Positions 25,919 to 35,368 of a stretch of DNA of 57,292 nt are shown piece after piece. The notes beneath the pieces were generated by a model. The model was not told the origin of the DNA, did not search any database, and worked only from the letters and a program-made list of their open reading frames with translations. The translations under genes were made by a program, and so were the position numbers. The stretch's first letter is position 1. The number at the start of each line of letters is the position of its first letter. This DNA is from an uncultured Bacteroidales bacterium (GTDB lineage: Bacteria; Bacteroidota; Bacteroidia; Bacteroidales; FEN-979), in contig CAIQUS010000184.1 in NCBI GenBank assembly GCA_903875045.1, positions 1 to 57,292 of the forward strand. Reading direction: 5' to 3'.

Positions 25919-28239
25919 CAGTTAATAATGAGAATCTTGGTAACAACTTTCTCTGATCCGGTATCGTTGGCTGCAAAAACAAGGTACACACCGCTACGGG
26001 CCTTTTTTCCGTCGAAATTTTTTCCGTCCCATACCGCCTGTCCCCCTTCTGCCCGTGTTGAATATACAACAGTCCCATTCATGTCGGTGATCCTGACCTG
26101 GGCATTGTTTACAAGTCCTTTGACGGCGATGACCCCTTCAAAATCTTCTCTCACAGGGTTCGGGAAGGCATATACATTTTCATTGGTGTCGCCTCCGGGT
26201 GTAGCAGGGGCGCGAAAAGAGATAACGCCCTTGTCGGTGGCGAAAAACACCTCTCCATCCTTGTTCAGTGCAATACAGGTGATACGGTCAGATAGCAGAG
26301 GACTGGTTTCGGCAGTAAAGTGATAAATTTGTCTGGTGCCATCTTCAGAAAACAGAAACACCCCGCCACGGTCGGTTCCGACCCATTTTTGATTGGCCCC
26401 GTCGATGGCAATGGCCGTTACGGTCTCATTCTCCAGCAGGTATTGCACATAACTGCCCTGGGTGACCAGGATCCGCTGGGCGTCGAAATTTTGTCCGCTG
26501 AAAACATTCTCAGGGGAATAAAACACAGCAACCCCTTTTTCGGTCCCTACCCATATCTCCCCTTTCAGATCTTCGGCCATGGTATATACAGTGGTTCCGG
26601 GAATATTTCCATTGCCGGTTGTGGAGTTTAGCAACCTCGACTGGTCATCACCCGGATTATCCGGTGTGTCATTGTCGTCAAACACCATGATGGAATTGGG
26701 GTTCATATTCCCATAACGCATCTGGATCCATTTCTGTCCATGCTTGTCAACAAGTATCTGCCCCAGATCATTCTCATTCACAATGGGAATGTTAAAACCT
26801 GTCCATTTATTCCCTTTTTTCATGGAAAGACAGTTGTTGTTATGCGAAGTTACCACCCACAGATTACCTTTGGAGTCGTAGGTAATTCCCCCCACACGGA
26901 TATCAGCGGTATCGGAGGCAGAATGGTTGCGGAGCGTACTGTTTCCATAGGTAAACCTTCCGATGACCGAATCATTGTATAATTCCAGCAAACCTGTGCC
27001 GTAGGTTCCGGCAAAAACATGCTTGCTGTCATTCGGATCGATGGCAATGGTGACGATGTCATGTGTCTGGTTCATCATCGGATTGTTGAACCCCGAAAGA
27101 TTTTTCCAGTCGGAACTGTTGAAATGATAGATTTGGGGAGGGGTGTAAATTGGAATAAAGGAAGCATCCCTTCCACCTGGGGCAATATACAGGTCGTTTC
27201 CTTTGCTCGTCATGCTGAAGGCCAGGGCTGTTGTCGGACCACTGAGCTTCACATGATTGACCGTATAAGTTGCCGGATCATAGCTTAGCAATCCCGAATA
27301 AGTGTCGCCCACCCAGATCAATCCATCTTTGTCGGCAATGGCAATCTGTGGATATTGAGAAGCGTTGACAGTTGTAAACAACTCCAGGCTGGTGTTAAAT
27401 ACCCTGACAAAATAGTTGTAGGCAACAAGCAGATATTTATCATTTGCCTCCAGGTGCATCACCGGATTGTACTCTTCGCGTTGCCAGCGTTGCCATGCGC
27501 CGCTGCTGTATGAATAAATTGTATCGGAGGCAACATTTGCGACCTTTTTATTGACAAAGACTTTTCCGGCAAAAGAGGTAATGGTATTATAGGTTGCGGT
27601 AGAATCTAACAGGTGATCTTTACGCCATGAAGCGAAATTGGCAAGATTGGGATCTTTTGACCAGGCCTTGTAAATTCCTTTTTCCGTGGCGGCAAACAAA
27701 GTATCATGCTGATCTTTGGTCATGGCCAAAACATTTACCTGGCTTCCGTCTTTGCCAATATAATATGTGTCGCGGATCTCCTCCTTGCTGATATCAAGTA
27801 CAACGATACCAAATCCACACGACAAATAGGCGTCTTTTCCGATAAAGAAGATGTTGTTGATCGTTTTATTTCCCAGGATTGGCTTGCGTTTAATATCTGA
27901 AATATTGATGATGGAATTGTTTTTAATCAGGTCGATGTTTGCATTGCTGTAAGCGATGACAAGGGTTTGGTATTCCTTGTTGTAATTGATGCTGCTGATA
28001 CCGATGTCGGACAAACCCGAAATTTTGGTGATTCTGACAATGCTGTTATCCTCTTTGTCGAAGTAAAAAACAGCATAAGGGGTGGAGGCATAAATTCTGG
28101 TACCTGCATCTGTGAGGGAGTTGACAAGTGTATATGGCAGTTCGTCACGCCACTGGCCAATGGGGACCTGTTGTGCAAAAACCGTTGTTATACCTGAAAA
28201 TACTAAAAGAGATGTCAGAAGGTATCGGAAGAGCTGCAT
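25918..28239 (-). CDS. porZ: PorZ-like type IX secretion beta-propeller protein
   Basis: 773 residues from ATG 28239. An in-frame ATG at 28278 would add 13 residues before the signal peptide (MQLFRYLLTSLLVFSGITTV, cut after FAQ), so 28239 is preferred. The mature protein opens with the PorZ-type motif IGQWRDELPY and then carries many propeller blades of the two-component-regulator kind (VWVGTEKGVAVF, KWVGTDRGGVFLF, VFFATDKGVISF), forming two seven-blade propellers by analogy. The C-terminal ~85 residues (NVYAFPNPVREDFEG ... GVYLVF) are a sorting domain. In P. gingivalis PorZ is part of the surface attachment complex that links cargo to anionic LPS. Its presence fits the several sorting-domain cargo proteins in this window. 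Confidence 0.85.
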   Translation of the reverse strand: MQLFRYLLTSLLVFSGITTVFAQQVPIGQWRDELPYTLVNSLTDAGTRIYASTPYAVFYFDKEDNSIVRITKISGLSDIGISSINYNKEYQTLVIAYSNANIDLIKNNSIINISDIKRKPILGNKTINNIFFIGKDAYLSCGFGIVVLDISKEEIRDTYYIGKDGSQVNVLAMTKDQHDTLFAATEKGIYKAWSKDPNLANFASWRKDHLLDSTATYNTITSFAGKVFVNKKVANVASDTIYSYSSGAWQRWQREEYNPVMHLEANDKYLLVAYNYFVRVFNTSLELFTTVNASQYPQIAIADKDGLIWVGDTYSGLLSYDPATYTVNHVKLSGPTTALAFSMTSKGNDLYIAPGGRDASFIPIYTPPQIYHFNSSDWKNLSGFNNPMMNQTHDIVTIAIDPNDSKHVFAGTYGTGLLELYNDSVIGRFTYGNSTLRNHSASDTADIRVGGITYDSKGNLWVVTSHNNNCLSMKKGNKWTGFNIPIVNENDLGQILVDKHGQKWIQMRYGNMNPNSIMVFDDNDTPDNPGDDQSRLLNSTTGNGNIPGTTVYTMAEDLKGEIWVGTEKGVAVFYSPENVFSGQNFDAQRILVTQGSYVQYLLENETVTAIAIDGANQKWVGTDRGGVFLFSEDGTRQIYHFTAETSPLLSDRITCIALNKDGEVFFATDKGVISFRAPATPGGDTNENVYAFPNPVREDFEGVIAVKGLVNNAQVRITDMNGTVVYSTRAEGGQAVWDGKNFDGKKARSGVYLVFAANDTGSEKVVTKILIIN

Positions 28240-28350
28240 GAAAACTGGTTTTATGAAATGAACAATGGAAACACTCAAAATAACTGATTATTTTAGAATT
28301 TATTGCAGTAAAATGGTAGAAAAGAGGTTTGTAAGCAAGCATTCCGGTTT

Positions 28351-29631
28351 TCAGACAATCATACCTGCTGCAACGGTTTCGTTGGTTGCCTCATCGATGA
28401 GGATCAGGCTCCCTGTGATTCGGTTGGTGGTGTACGGGTCGAAAAACAATGGTTTGGTGGTACGCAGCCGGATGAGGGCAATATCATTCATCCTGACATT
28501 TTTATGCTCAGTGATTTTTTCCAGGGTGGTGATATTCAGTACATAGTCAACGTTTTGAACGATGCAGCGAACATCTCTGGTTGTATGTTTGAGTGCATAT
28601 TTTCCATTAAGTACCATGGGCTTTTGGTTCATCCAGCAGATCATGGCAGTTATATCGCAACTTTGAAGCGGAACATCCCCAACGCCAACAATCATATCCC
28701 CCCTGCTCAGGTCTACATCATCTTTCAGGGTAAGGGTTACCGACATGGGAGGATGGGCTTCAGCAAGCGCTCCTGAAAGGGTATCCACGGAAGTAATTTC
28801 ATTCTCAATGCCCGAAGGGAGCACAACAACTTTATCACCGGGATGGAAGAAACCCCCGGCTACCCTTCCTGCGTAACCGCGGTAATCATGGAATTCATCT
28901 GATTCGGGGCGGATGACATACTGCACCGGAAACCTTGGATGCTTCAGGTCATGGTCCTGGCTGATGGGGATGGTTTCAAGGTGGTGCAGCAGGGTTCCAT
29001 CTGTATACCAGGCCATGTTTTCTGATGGTTTTACCACATTGTCGCCTTTCAGGGCGCTGATGGGGATGAACCGCATGTCATGACCGGGAAAAATCTGATC
29101 GACAAAGATTTGATAATCATGTTTGATGTTGTTGTAAACATCCTCACGATAATCCATCAGGTCCATTTTATTGATACATACGATGATGTGCGGAATTCCG
29201 AGGAGGGATGCCAGAAATGTATGCCGGTGTGTTTGTTCGATGACGCCATTTCTCGCATCAATCAGCACAATGGCTGCGTTGGCCGTTGATGCGCCGGTAA
29301 CCATGTTGCGCGTATACTGAACATGGCCGGGGGTATCGGCAATGATAAATTTACGATGCGGGGTGGCAAAGTAGCGGTATGCCACATCGATGGTAATCCC
29401 CTGTTCCCGTTCGGCCCGCAGGCCATCGGTAAACAGGGCCAGGTTGATATGTTCGCCTCCTTTTTGAACGCTGGCGCGTTTTACAGCATCGAGCTGGTCT
29501 TCAAAAATGGATTTGCTGTCATATAACAGCCGCCCGATCAGCGTGCTTTTTCCATCGTCAACACTTCCTGCTGTGGTAAACCGCAGGAGTTCCATGTCGA
29601 GATAGGCTTTAGATGAAAAAGTCCGTTCCAT
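28351..29631 (-). CDS. cysN: Sulfate adenylyltransferase, GTPase subunit
   Basis: 426 residues. An EF-Tu-like GTPase domain with G1 TAGSVDDGKSTLIGRLL, G3 DTPGHVQYTRNM and G4 NKMDLMDY, followed by two beta-barrel domains. It drives ATP sulfurylase (CysD) to form APS from sulfate. There is no fused APS kinase (CysC) domain, and no cysC or cysH is next to it. Its ATG shares its base with the end of cysD (29631), so the two are translated coupled. Confidence 0.95.
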   Translation of the reverse strand: MERTFSSKAYLDMELLRFTTAGSVDDGKSTLIGRLLYDSKSIFEDQLDAVKRASVQKGGEHINLALFTDGLRAEREQGITIDVAYRYFATPHRKFIIADTPGHVQYTRNMVTGASTANAAIVLIDARNGVIEQTHRHTFLASLLGIPHIIVCINKMDLMDYREDVYNNIKHDYQIFVDQIFPGHDMRFIPISALKGDNVVKPSENMAWYTDGTLLHHLETIPISQDHDLKHPRFPVQYVIRPESDEFHDYRGYAGRVAGGFFHPGDKVVVLPSGIENEITSVDTLSGALAEAHPPMSVTLTLKDDVDLSRGDMIVGVGDVPLQSCDITAMICWMNQKPMVLNGKYALKHTTRDVRCIVQNVDYVLNITTLEKITEHKNVRMNDIALIRLRTTKPLFFDPYTTNRITGSLILIDEATNETVAAGMIV

Positions 29632-30536
29632 TAAAAATATCCCTCTTTTTTCCGGTCTTCCATGGCCGCCTCCGACCGTTTATCATCATACCGGCTACCC
29701 CGTTCGGTCACACGTGTGGCGGCAATTTCCTGAATAATATCTTCAACGGTATCAGCAGAAGATAAGGTCAATCCCGTGCAGGAAATATCCCCGACAGTGC
29801 GGCACCGGACTCTTCTGTATTCAATTTTTTCCGAAGGTTTCATCTCCATGAACGGAGCTGCCGCCAGCCATACGCCGTCGCGGTAAAACACATCCCGTTC
29901 ATGGGTGAAGTAGATGCTTGGCAGGTCAATATTCTCAGCAAGGATGTATTGCCAAACATCCATTTCAGTCCAGTTGCTGATCGGAAAAACCCTGAAATGT
30001 TCCCCTAACCTTTTTTTGCCATTGAACATATACCATAGTTCAGGACGCTGGTTTTTTGGATCCCATTGTCCGAATTCATCCCGGTGTGAAAAAAATCGTT
30101 CTTTTGCCCGTGCCTTTTCCTCGTCACGCCGGGCGCCCCCGATGGCTGCATCGAATTTGTTGGCTTCTATCGCATCGAGCAGTGTTACAGTTTGCAATAC
30201 ATTGCGGCTGGCGTTGATCCCTGTTTCCTCGACTGCCCTTCCCTGGTCAATGGATTGTTGAACTGATCCAACGAGAAGCCTTGCATTGACCGATTGGGCA
30301 AGCCGGTCCCTGAATTCGAGGGTTTCAATAAAATTGTGGCCGGTATCAATGTGCAGCAGGGGAAAGGGAATATTTGCCGGATAAAAAGCTTTGCGGGACA
30401 GGTGAACAAGAACAATGGAGTCTTTTCCACCGGAAAAGAGGAGTACCGGGCGTTCAAATTGAGCGGCAACTTCTCTTAAAACATAGATTGCTTCAGCTTC
30501 GAGTTCTTTCAGATGCGTTAGGTGGTAATTGCCCAT
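29631..30536 (-). CDS. cysD: Sulfate adenylyltransferase, catalytic subunit
   Basis: 301 residues. The PP-loop LLFSGGKDSIVLVHLSRKAF, the block DEEKARAKERFFSHRDEFGQ and the tail SERGSRYDDKRSEAAME are diagnostic for CysD. It makes APS and pyrophosphate with CysN. The gene starts 14 bp after the stop of the Wzc-like gene, so it is probably in the same transcript as the polysaccharide export genes. That arrangement leaves open whether APS is for sulfur assimilation or for sulfation of an exported polymer. Confidence 0.96.
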   Translation of the reverse strand: MGNYHLTHLKELEAEAIYVLREVAAQFERPVLLFSGGKDSIVLVHLSRKAFYPANIPFPLLHIDTGHNFIETLEFRDRLAQSVNARLLVGSVQQSIDQGRAVEETGINASRNVLQTVTLLDAIEANKFDAAIGGARRDEEKARAKERFFSHRDEFGQWDPKNQRPELWYMFNGKKRLGEHFRVFPISNWTEMDVWQYILAENIDLPSIYFTHERDVFYRDGVWLAAAPFMEMKPSEKIEYRRVRCRTVGDISCTGLTLSSADTVEDIIQEIAATRVTERGSRYDDKRSEAAMEDRKKEGYF

Positions 30537-30550
30537 TGTGCTTTTCCTGC

Positions 30551-33025
30551 TTATGATTTGCCAAATATCCGCTGAAGCAATGATTTATTTTTATTGGAGG
30601 CTTCTTTATCATCGGAGTAATATCCGTAGCCATATCCGTAGCCGTATCCTGAGCCGTATCCATAGCCATACCCGTAGCCATACCCGTAGCCATACCCGTA
30701 GGAACTATTGGTCAGTTTGACATCATTGATTAAAATTGCCAGGTTGGCGATTTCCCGCTTTTCCATATCATGGATAATCGAACCGAATATTTTTTTATGG
30801 GTAAATCCCTGACGTACCAGGAAAAGGTTGGCATCGGCATGCTTCATCAGCAGAAACGCATCAGTAACGAGACCAACCGGAGGAGTATCAATGATAATGT
30901 AATCATACATTTCCTTCAACCGGGTGAACATCTCGGTACACTTGGCCGAGGCAATCAATTCAGCCGGGTTCGGAGGGATAGGGCCAGCCATGATGATATC
31001 AAGGTTGTCAATACCGGATGGTTGAATAATATCCTCCAACTTGCTCTTTTTGATCATAAATGAACTGATCCCATCGGTATTGGTAAGGCCGAAATCCTGA
31101 AAAATTTTGGGTTTGCGTAAGTCAAATCCCATCAAAAGCGTTTTTTTACCATACAAGGCAAAAATGGAAGCCAGGTTGATGGAGACATAAGTTTTACCAG
31201 CATTCACCATGTCGGCGGTTATCAGGATCGTTTGTTTATCCTGTCCTTTAAGCAAATAATTGATGTTGGTCCTCACAGAGCGGAACGACTCGGCAATGGT
31301 CGATTTCGGAGAGTCAATAACGACTACCGTACTCGTTTTGTCACTGTGGATCACATGGCCGACAATGGGAAGTTTTGTCAGTTTTTCAACATCCTCACGC
31401 TCCATGACTTTATCATTGAAGTAGTCTCTCCCCAGGATATAAATGATGGGAACAAGGATCCCAAGGATCAGCGCGATGACGTAATTCAGAGTCTTTTTAG
31501 GAAAAACCGGTGATAACCCGAGGCTGGATGCCTGATCGACTACTTCGTTGTCGGAAAGGTTGGCTGCCAGGGAAATCTGGGCTTCTGAGCGTTTCTGCAG
31601 CAAATAGGTATAGATGGCATCCGTGAGCTTAAACTTGCGTTCAATTCCGAACAAAACACGCTGTGTTTCAGGCAGACTACTGATGCGGTCATTGATCATA
31701 TCAACCCGGTTATTGACCTCCGTCAGGGCAATGTCATTTGAATTGATCGCGCTTTTTACATTTTCAAACAACGCATTTTTGGTCGTCGCTATCTGCAAAT
31801 CAATGGCCATGAGGCTGGGGTTCTTTGATTTGGAATATTGCGATGTCTCCGTGCGTTTCATATACAGGTTGGTCAACTGCATGGTCAGATCATTCAACAC
31901 CGTATTTTCAATTCCCATGGAAGCCGGAACAATGAGTTCATCGAATTTCTGGTTTTTTTCGATATACTCCTTCATGTTCTGAAGGTACTTTGATTTAACC
32001 ATCAAAATTGCCTTCTCATCCTGAAGTTGCATCATCTTTTCAAATACCTGCCGGGCTTCATCATTCAGGTTCATGATTTCCTTGTTGGTCCGAAAAAGCA
32101 TCAGGGCTTTTTCAGAAGCATTCAGAGAATCGGTGATCCCTCTTAATTCATTGTCGATAAACGAGATGGTTCGGGAAGCCACAACGTTTTTCTTTTCAAG
32201 TCCTTTTGCCAGATACTCCTTTGAAAGCATATTTAAAAAATCGGCAAGCTTTTCAACGTTCCCGCCTTTAAGTTTGATTTCAACGATAGAGGCTTCTTTA
32301 TTGATAGGTTCAATGCTGAAAGCTTTGAACTCTGTAACCAGCGCATCATAATTTTTAAAAACGAATGTATATGATTTTTTCAAATCGTTTTGTGCATCAA
32401 ACTTGTCGCTCAGCACCACTTTGAATTTAAAGTGTTTTGTCTGAATCTCTTGTCCAAAGGAATAGGTTTGATCAACCACAACATTCTCCTTCCGGTCCTC
32501 AACCATTTTTCTGGTTGAAAAGTTGAAAAATTTTATGGCTTCATTGTTCGTTTCCAGATTGAACTTGTCATTTGAGAGCAACTTGATATTGAAGTACATG
32601 TTGACCGGCTGCGGGAAGGTGGTATCCATGATGACCTTGAACGGGCTATCAAGGTATAACTCCTTGGTAACAAAGTTGTCTTGTGTGAAATAGGAAACCT
32701 CGAATCCGATTTTTGTTAACGTGCGATAGGTAAGGGTATACGATGATAAAATGCCGATTTCATTCTGCAGATTCTGCATATTATTGAATAACCCCATGCC
32801 AAGCAGATCCTGTGGATTTATTTTATTCTCTGATTTGTCTTTGACAAGCAGGGTGGTCTTTACCTCATAAACCTCTTTGGTGTATTTATTGAAAATAAAG
32901 GCAACGATGAGTGCGATGAAAATGGTAACACCAAAGAAATACCAGTAACGGTAAAATTTATAAAGAATGAATTTGTAATCAACGGATTGTTGATGCTGGG
33001 ACAAATCTTGGAGATTATCGTTCAC
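30551..33025 (-). CDS. Wzc-like polysaccharide co-polymerase / bacterial tyrosine kinase with (GY)n tail
   Basis: 824 residues. Two membrane helices (about 32-52 and near 520) flank a large periplasmic domain with coiled coils, the Wzz part. The cytoplasmic BY-kinase domain (about 560-770) has Walker A ADMVNAGKT, Walker A' LLMGFDLRKP and Walker B YIIIDTPPVG. The tail holds 14 tyrosines: eight GY units, an SG break, four GY units and YY, followed by a basic end (LLQRIFGKS). In Wzc proteins this tyrosine cluster is autophosphorylated and controls chain length and export. The unusually regular tail is encoded by a 6-bp-period DNA repeat. Upstream lies its Wza-like partner. Confidence 0.93.
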   Translation of the reverse strand: MNDNLQDLSQHQQSVDYKFILYKFYRYWYFFGVTIFIALIVAFIFNKYTKEVYEVKTTLLVKDKSENKINPQDLLGMGLFNNMQNLQNEIGILSSYTLTYRTLTKIGFEVSYFTQDNFVTKELYLDSPFKVIMDTTFPQPVNMYFNIKLLSNDKFNLETNNEAIKFFNFSTRKMVEDRKENVVVDQTYSFGQEIQTKHFKFKVVLSDKFDAQNDLKKSYTFVFKNYDALVTEFKAFSIEPINKEASIVEIKLKGGNVEKLADFLNMLSKEYLAKGLEKKNVVASRTISFIDNELRGITDSLNASEKALMLFRTNKEIMNLNDEARQVFEKMMQLQDEKAILMVKSKYLQNMKEYIEKNQKFDELIVPASMGIENTVLNDLTMQLTNLYMKRTETSQYSKSKNPSLMAIDLQIATTKNALFENVKSAINSNDIALTEVNNRVDMINDRISSLPETQRVLFGIERKFKLTDAIYTYLLQKRSEAQISLAANLSDNEVVDQASSLGLSPVFPKKTLNYVIALILGILVPIIYILGRDYFNDKVMEREDVEKLTKLPIVGHVIHSDKTSTVVVIDSPKSTIAESFRSVRTNINYLLKGQDKQTILITADMVNAGKTYVSINLASIFALYGKKTLLMGFDLRKPKIFQDFGLTNTDGISSFMIKKSKLEDIIQPSGIDNLDIIMAGPIPPNPAELIASAKCTEMFTRLKEMYDYIIIDTPPVGLVTDAFLLMKHADANLFLVRQGFTHKKIFGSIIHDMEKREIANLAILINDVKLTNSSYGYGYGYGYGYGYGYGSGYGYGYGYGYYSDDKEASNKNKSLLQRIFGKS
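30625..30702. repeat. Coding hexamer repeat for the Gly-Tyr tail
   Basis: Repeats of TACGGN/TATGGN (minus strand), roughly 12 units, encode the (GY)n tail of the Wzc-like kinase. Length change by slippage in units of 6 bp would keep the frame and alter only tyrosine number. Confidence 0.8.
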
Positions 33026-33036
33026 GGGAATTTTTG

Positions 33037-33831
33037 TTATTTAAAATAATTTATCAGCAACAGGGCCATTGAAATCGAGGAAAATATCATTGCCCATGGG
33101 AACACAGATCCCAAACCCCACCGTTTGTAACCCAGTGGTGCCACATAAATGATGTCGTTTGGCTGGAGATAATAATATTTGGAACTGAGAATTTGCTCAC
33201 TGGTCAAATCGATGTAATGTACCTGTGAGCCTCCAACTACCTGACGGATAAGAGCTACCTTGGTACGGTTTGCAAATTCTGTGAGGTCGCCTGCCAGAGC
33301 CAGTGCTTCAAACAGGTTCAGGTCGTCTTTGTAGATCGTAAATTCACCAGGCTTGACCACTTCCCCGATCATAGTTACCCTGAAATTGACCATTTTAACG
33401 ACGACGGTCACCTCCGTCAGATATTCGCCAATCATTTTTTGAAGAATATCTTTTACCTGATCTACCGTTAATGCTTTGACATATACCTTGCCGATGATCG
33501 GAAAATCGATGTAGCCATCAGAATTAACGCTGTATCCATTTAGATAAATAGATGCATCGTTGGCGAAATCATTGTACGAATTTGACCCCGATTGTTTGTT
33601 GAAAAAGATGAAGGCCTTTTCGTCAAGTGCAAAAACACGGATATAGAGGTAATCTTTAATTTGAATTTTGTAGTCCACGTTACGCTTGTTGGGTAATATG
33701 GAGGTTGTATCCTTTGCCTGCTGCTTCTGAAGGTACTTTATTTTTTTCTGGGGAACGCAGGAACCCAGCAAAACTGCGATTAAAATATAAATCAGGGCAG
33801 GTTTGGAGACCAGCGTAAAAATGTTTTTCAT
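33037..33831 (-). CDS. Wza-like polysaccharide export lipoprotein
   Basis: 264 residues from ATG 33831. The frame runs up to 33957 into miaB, but the lipoprotein leader MKNIFTLVSKPALIYILIAV with lipobox LLGSC and a -7 box at 33853 show that 33831 is the start. The poly_export (PES) domain is at about 45-145 (VDYKIQIKDYLYIRVFALDE) with SLBB-type repeats (VTMIGEVVKPGEFTIYKDDL), and a final membrane helix (WAMIFSSISMALLLINYF) at the end. It forms the outer membrane channel through which the polymer made with the Wzc-like kinase leaves. No glycosyltransferases are directly adjacent. Confidence 0.92.
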   Translation of the reverse strand: MKNIFTLVSKPALIYILIAVLLGSCVPQKKIKYLQKQQAKDTTSILPNKRNVDYKIQIKDYLYIRVFALDEKAFIFFNKQSGSNSYNDFANDASIYLNGYSVNSDGYIDFPIIGKVYVKALTVDQVKDILQKMIGEYLTEVTVVVKMVNFRVTMIGEVVKPGEFTIYKDDLNLFEALALAGDLTEFANRTKVALIRQVVGGSQVHYIDLTSEQILSSKYYYLQPNDIIYVAPLGYKRWGLGSVFPWAMIFSSISMALLLINYFK

Positions 33832-33852
33832 AGAGGGGTGAAATTGAAGGGG

Positions 33853-33860
33853 CAAAAGTA
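33853..33860 (-). promoter_or_regulatory. -7 promoter box of the export operon
   Basis: TACTTTTG on the minus strand, a perfect TAnnTTTG, 22 bp before the Wza-like ATG. It lies in the gap after miaB and supports both the chosen start and a transcript covering the Wza-like, Wzc-like, cysD and cysN genes. Confidence 0.6.
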
Positions 33861-33916
33861 CATATTTTTTTTCACATCGAAAACCCGTCAAAACAAGCCG
33901 TTGATGATTGTCATGG

Positions 33917-35248
33917 TTAAAGGACAACATCGCCCAATAAGGTCGCAGAAGTAGCACCGGTGATTTTTACCGTTACATATTCGCCCGGACCGGCATCCGT
34001 CTTATTAAAAACAGCGACTTTATTGTGTGTATTTCTTCCAAAATATTGATTTTCCGATCTTTTAGACCGGCCTTCTATCAAAATTTCGAATTCTTTTCCA
34101 ATATCCTTCTGGTTATTGGTCAACGACAGTTGCTGCTGCAGGTCAATAATCTCCGTTAACCTCCGGTCTTTGACATCCTCAGGAACATTATCGCTCAGGG
34201 TATCGGCGGCAAGGGTTTGCGGACGTTCTGAATATTTGAACATAAAGGCGGCATCGTAACCAACCCATTGCATAAGAGAGAGTGTGTCACGATGGTCTTC
34301 TTCCGTTTCATCACAAAATCCGGAGATGATATCAGTGGATATGGTACACCCGGGAATTATTTGCCTGATGGAACGAATGCGCTCCTGGTAATCTTCACGG
34401 GTGTATTTGCGGTTCATAAGGTTGAGGACATGGTTGCTCCCCGACTGCACCGGCAGATGAATGGCTTTGCACAGATTATGATTGCGCGCAATGGTTTCCA
34501 GCAGTTCATTGGAAATATCCTTTGGATGTGATGTTGCAAAGCGGATCCGCATCAACGGGCTTACAGCGGCAACCTGCCCGAGTAAATCCGGAAAAGTGAT
34601 GGTGCCGTTTCCGGATTTCCATGAATAAGAGTTGACGTTTTGACCAAGCAGGGTCACTTCCCGGTATCCCTTCTCAAACAAATCGTTGGTTTCACGTACA
34701 ATGGATGCTGCATCCCGGCTGCGTTCCTGTCCGCGGGTGGAGGGGACCACACAATAGGAACAATAATTTTCGCATCCCCGCATGATCGAAATGAAGGCAG
34801 AAACCCCGTTGGAATCCAGTCGCACCGGCGTGATATCGGCATAAGTTTCATCCATGGATAAAATCGTATCGATGGCACGGCGACCGGTTCCCACCTCCGC
34901 AAGCAACCGGGGCAGGTGCCGGTATGAATCAGGGCCGGCAACCAGGTCGAGCAGTTGTTCCTCTTCCATCAGGGCGGTTTTCGTTCGGTCGGCCATGCAT
35001 CCCAGCAATCCAATCAGCAATTCAGGCCTCTTTTTACGCAACGATTTAAAGTACTGTAACCGCTTTCTGACCCGGTCTTCTGCATTTTCGCGAATGGAGC
35101 AGGTATTGACAAAAATAATATCCGCCGACATCAGATTTTCGGCATATTCATATCCATTTTCCTTAAGAATCGAGGCAACAATCTCACTGTCAGAAAAATT
35201 CATCTGACATCCATAAGTCTCGATATATATTTTTTTATTGTTTTCCAC
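33917..35248 (-). CDS. miaB: tRNA-2-methylthio-N6-dimethylallyladenosine synthase
   Basis: 443 residues. An N-terminal UPF0004 domain with three cluster cysteines (YGCQMN, NTCSIREN, GCMADR), a radical SAM domain with CENYCSYCVVPSTRG (CxxxCxxC), and a C-terminal TRAM domain (about 375-443, GKEFEILIEGRSKRSENQYF). It adds the methylthio group to i6A37 of tRNAs that read UNN codons. Sequence around NTCSIRENAEDRVRKR is the MiaB type, not MtaB or RimO. Divergent from topA. Confidence 0.95.
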   Translation of the reverse strand: MENNKKIYIETYGCQMNFSDSEIVASILKENGYEYAENLMSADIIFVNTCSIRENAEDRVRKRLQYFKSLRKKRPELLIGLLGCMADRTKTALMEEEQLLDLVAGPDSYRHLPRLLAEVGTGRRAIDTILSMDETYADITPVRLDSNGVSAFISIMRGCENYCSYCVVPSTRGQERSRDAASIVRETNDLFEKGYREVTLLGQNVNSYSWKSGNGTITFPDLLGQVAAVSPLMRIRFATSHPKDISNELLETIARNHNLCKAIHLPVQSGSNHVLNLMNRKYTREDYQERIRSIRQIIPGCTISTDIISGFCDETEEDHRDTLSLMQWVGYDAAFMFKYSERPQTLAADTLSDNVPEDVKDRRLTEIIDLQQQLSLTNNQKDIGKEFEILIEGRSKRSENQYFGRNTHNKVAVFNKTDAGPGEYVTVKITGATSATLLGDVVL

Positions 35249-35300
35249 GTTGTTGTATTACCTTATGGCCGGATGGCCGTTTAAGCATAAAAATGAGGTG

Positions 35301-35308
35301 CAAAGGTA
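35301..35308 (-). promoter_or_regulatory. -7 box of miaB
   Basis: TACCTTTG on the minus strand, perfect TAnnTTTG, 53 bp upstream of the miaB ATG. Confidence 0.5.
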
Positions 35309-35327
35309 AGGATTAAGTTAATTGTAC

Positions 35328-35335
35328 TACTTTTG
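35328..35335 (+). promoter_or_regulatory. -7 box of topA
   Basis: TACTTTTG on the plus strand, perfect TAnnTTTG, 34 bp before the topA ATG at 35369. The miaB and topA boxes lie back to back within 35 bp. This box excludes the longer topA frame starting at 35333. Confidence 0.6.
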
Positions 35336-35368
35336 CACTGGATTTTGAGTACCAAACAAGGTTTCCGA

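Noticed and set aside
30525-30720. Histidine/serine repeat protein on the plus strand opposite the Wzc tail
   Set aside because: It is the antisense shadow of the (GY)n coding repeat.
33832-33957. Longer start of the Wza-like gene at 33957
   Set aside because: It would overlap miaB and precede the -7 box and lipoprotein signal; ATG 33831 fits better.
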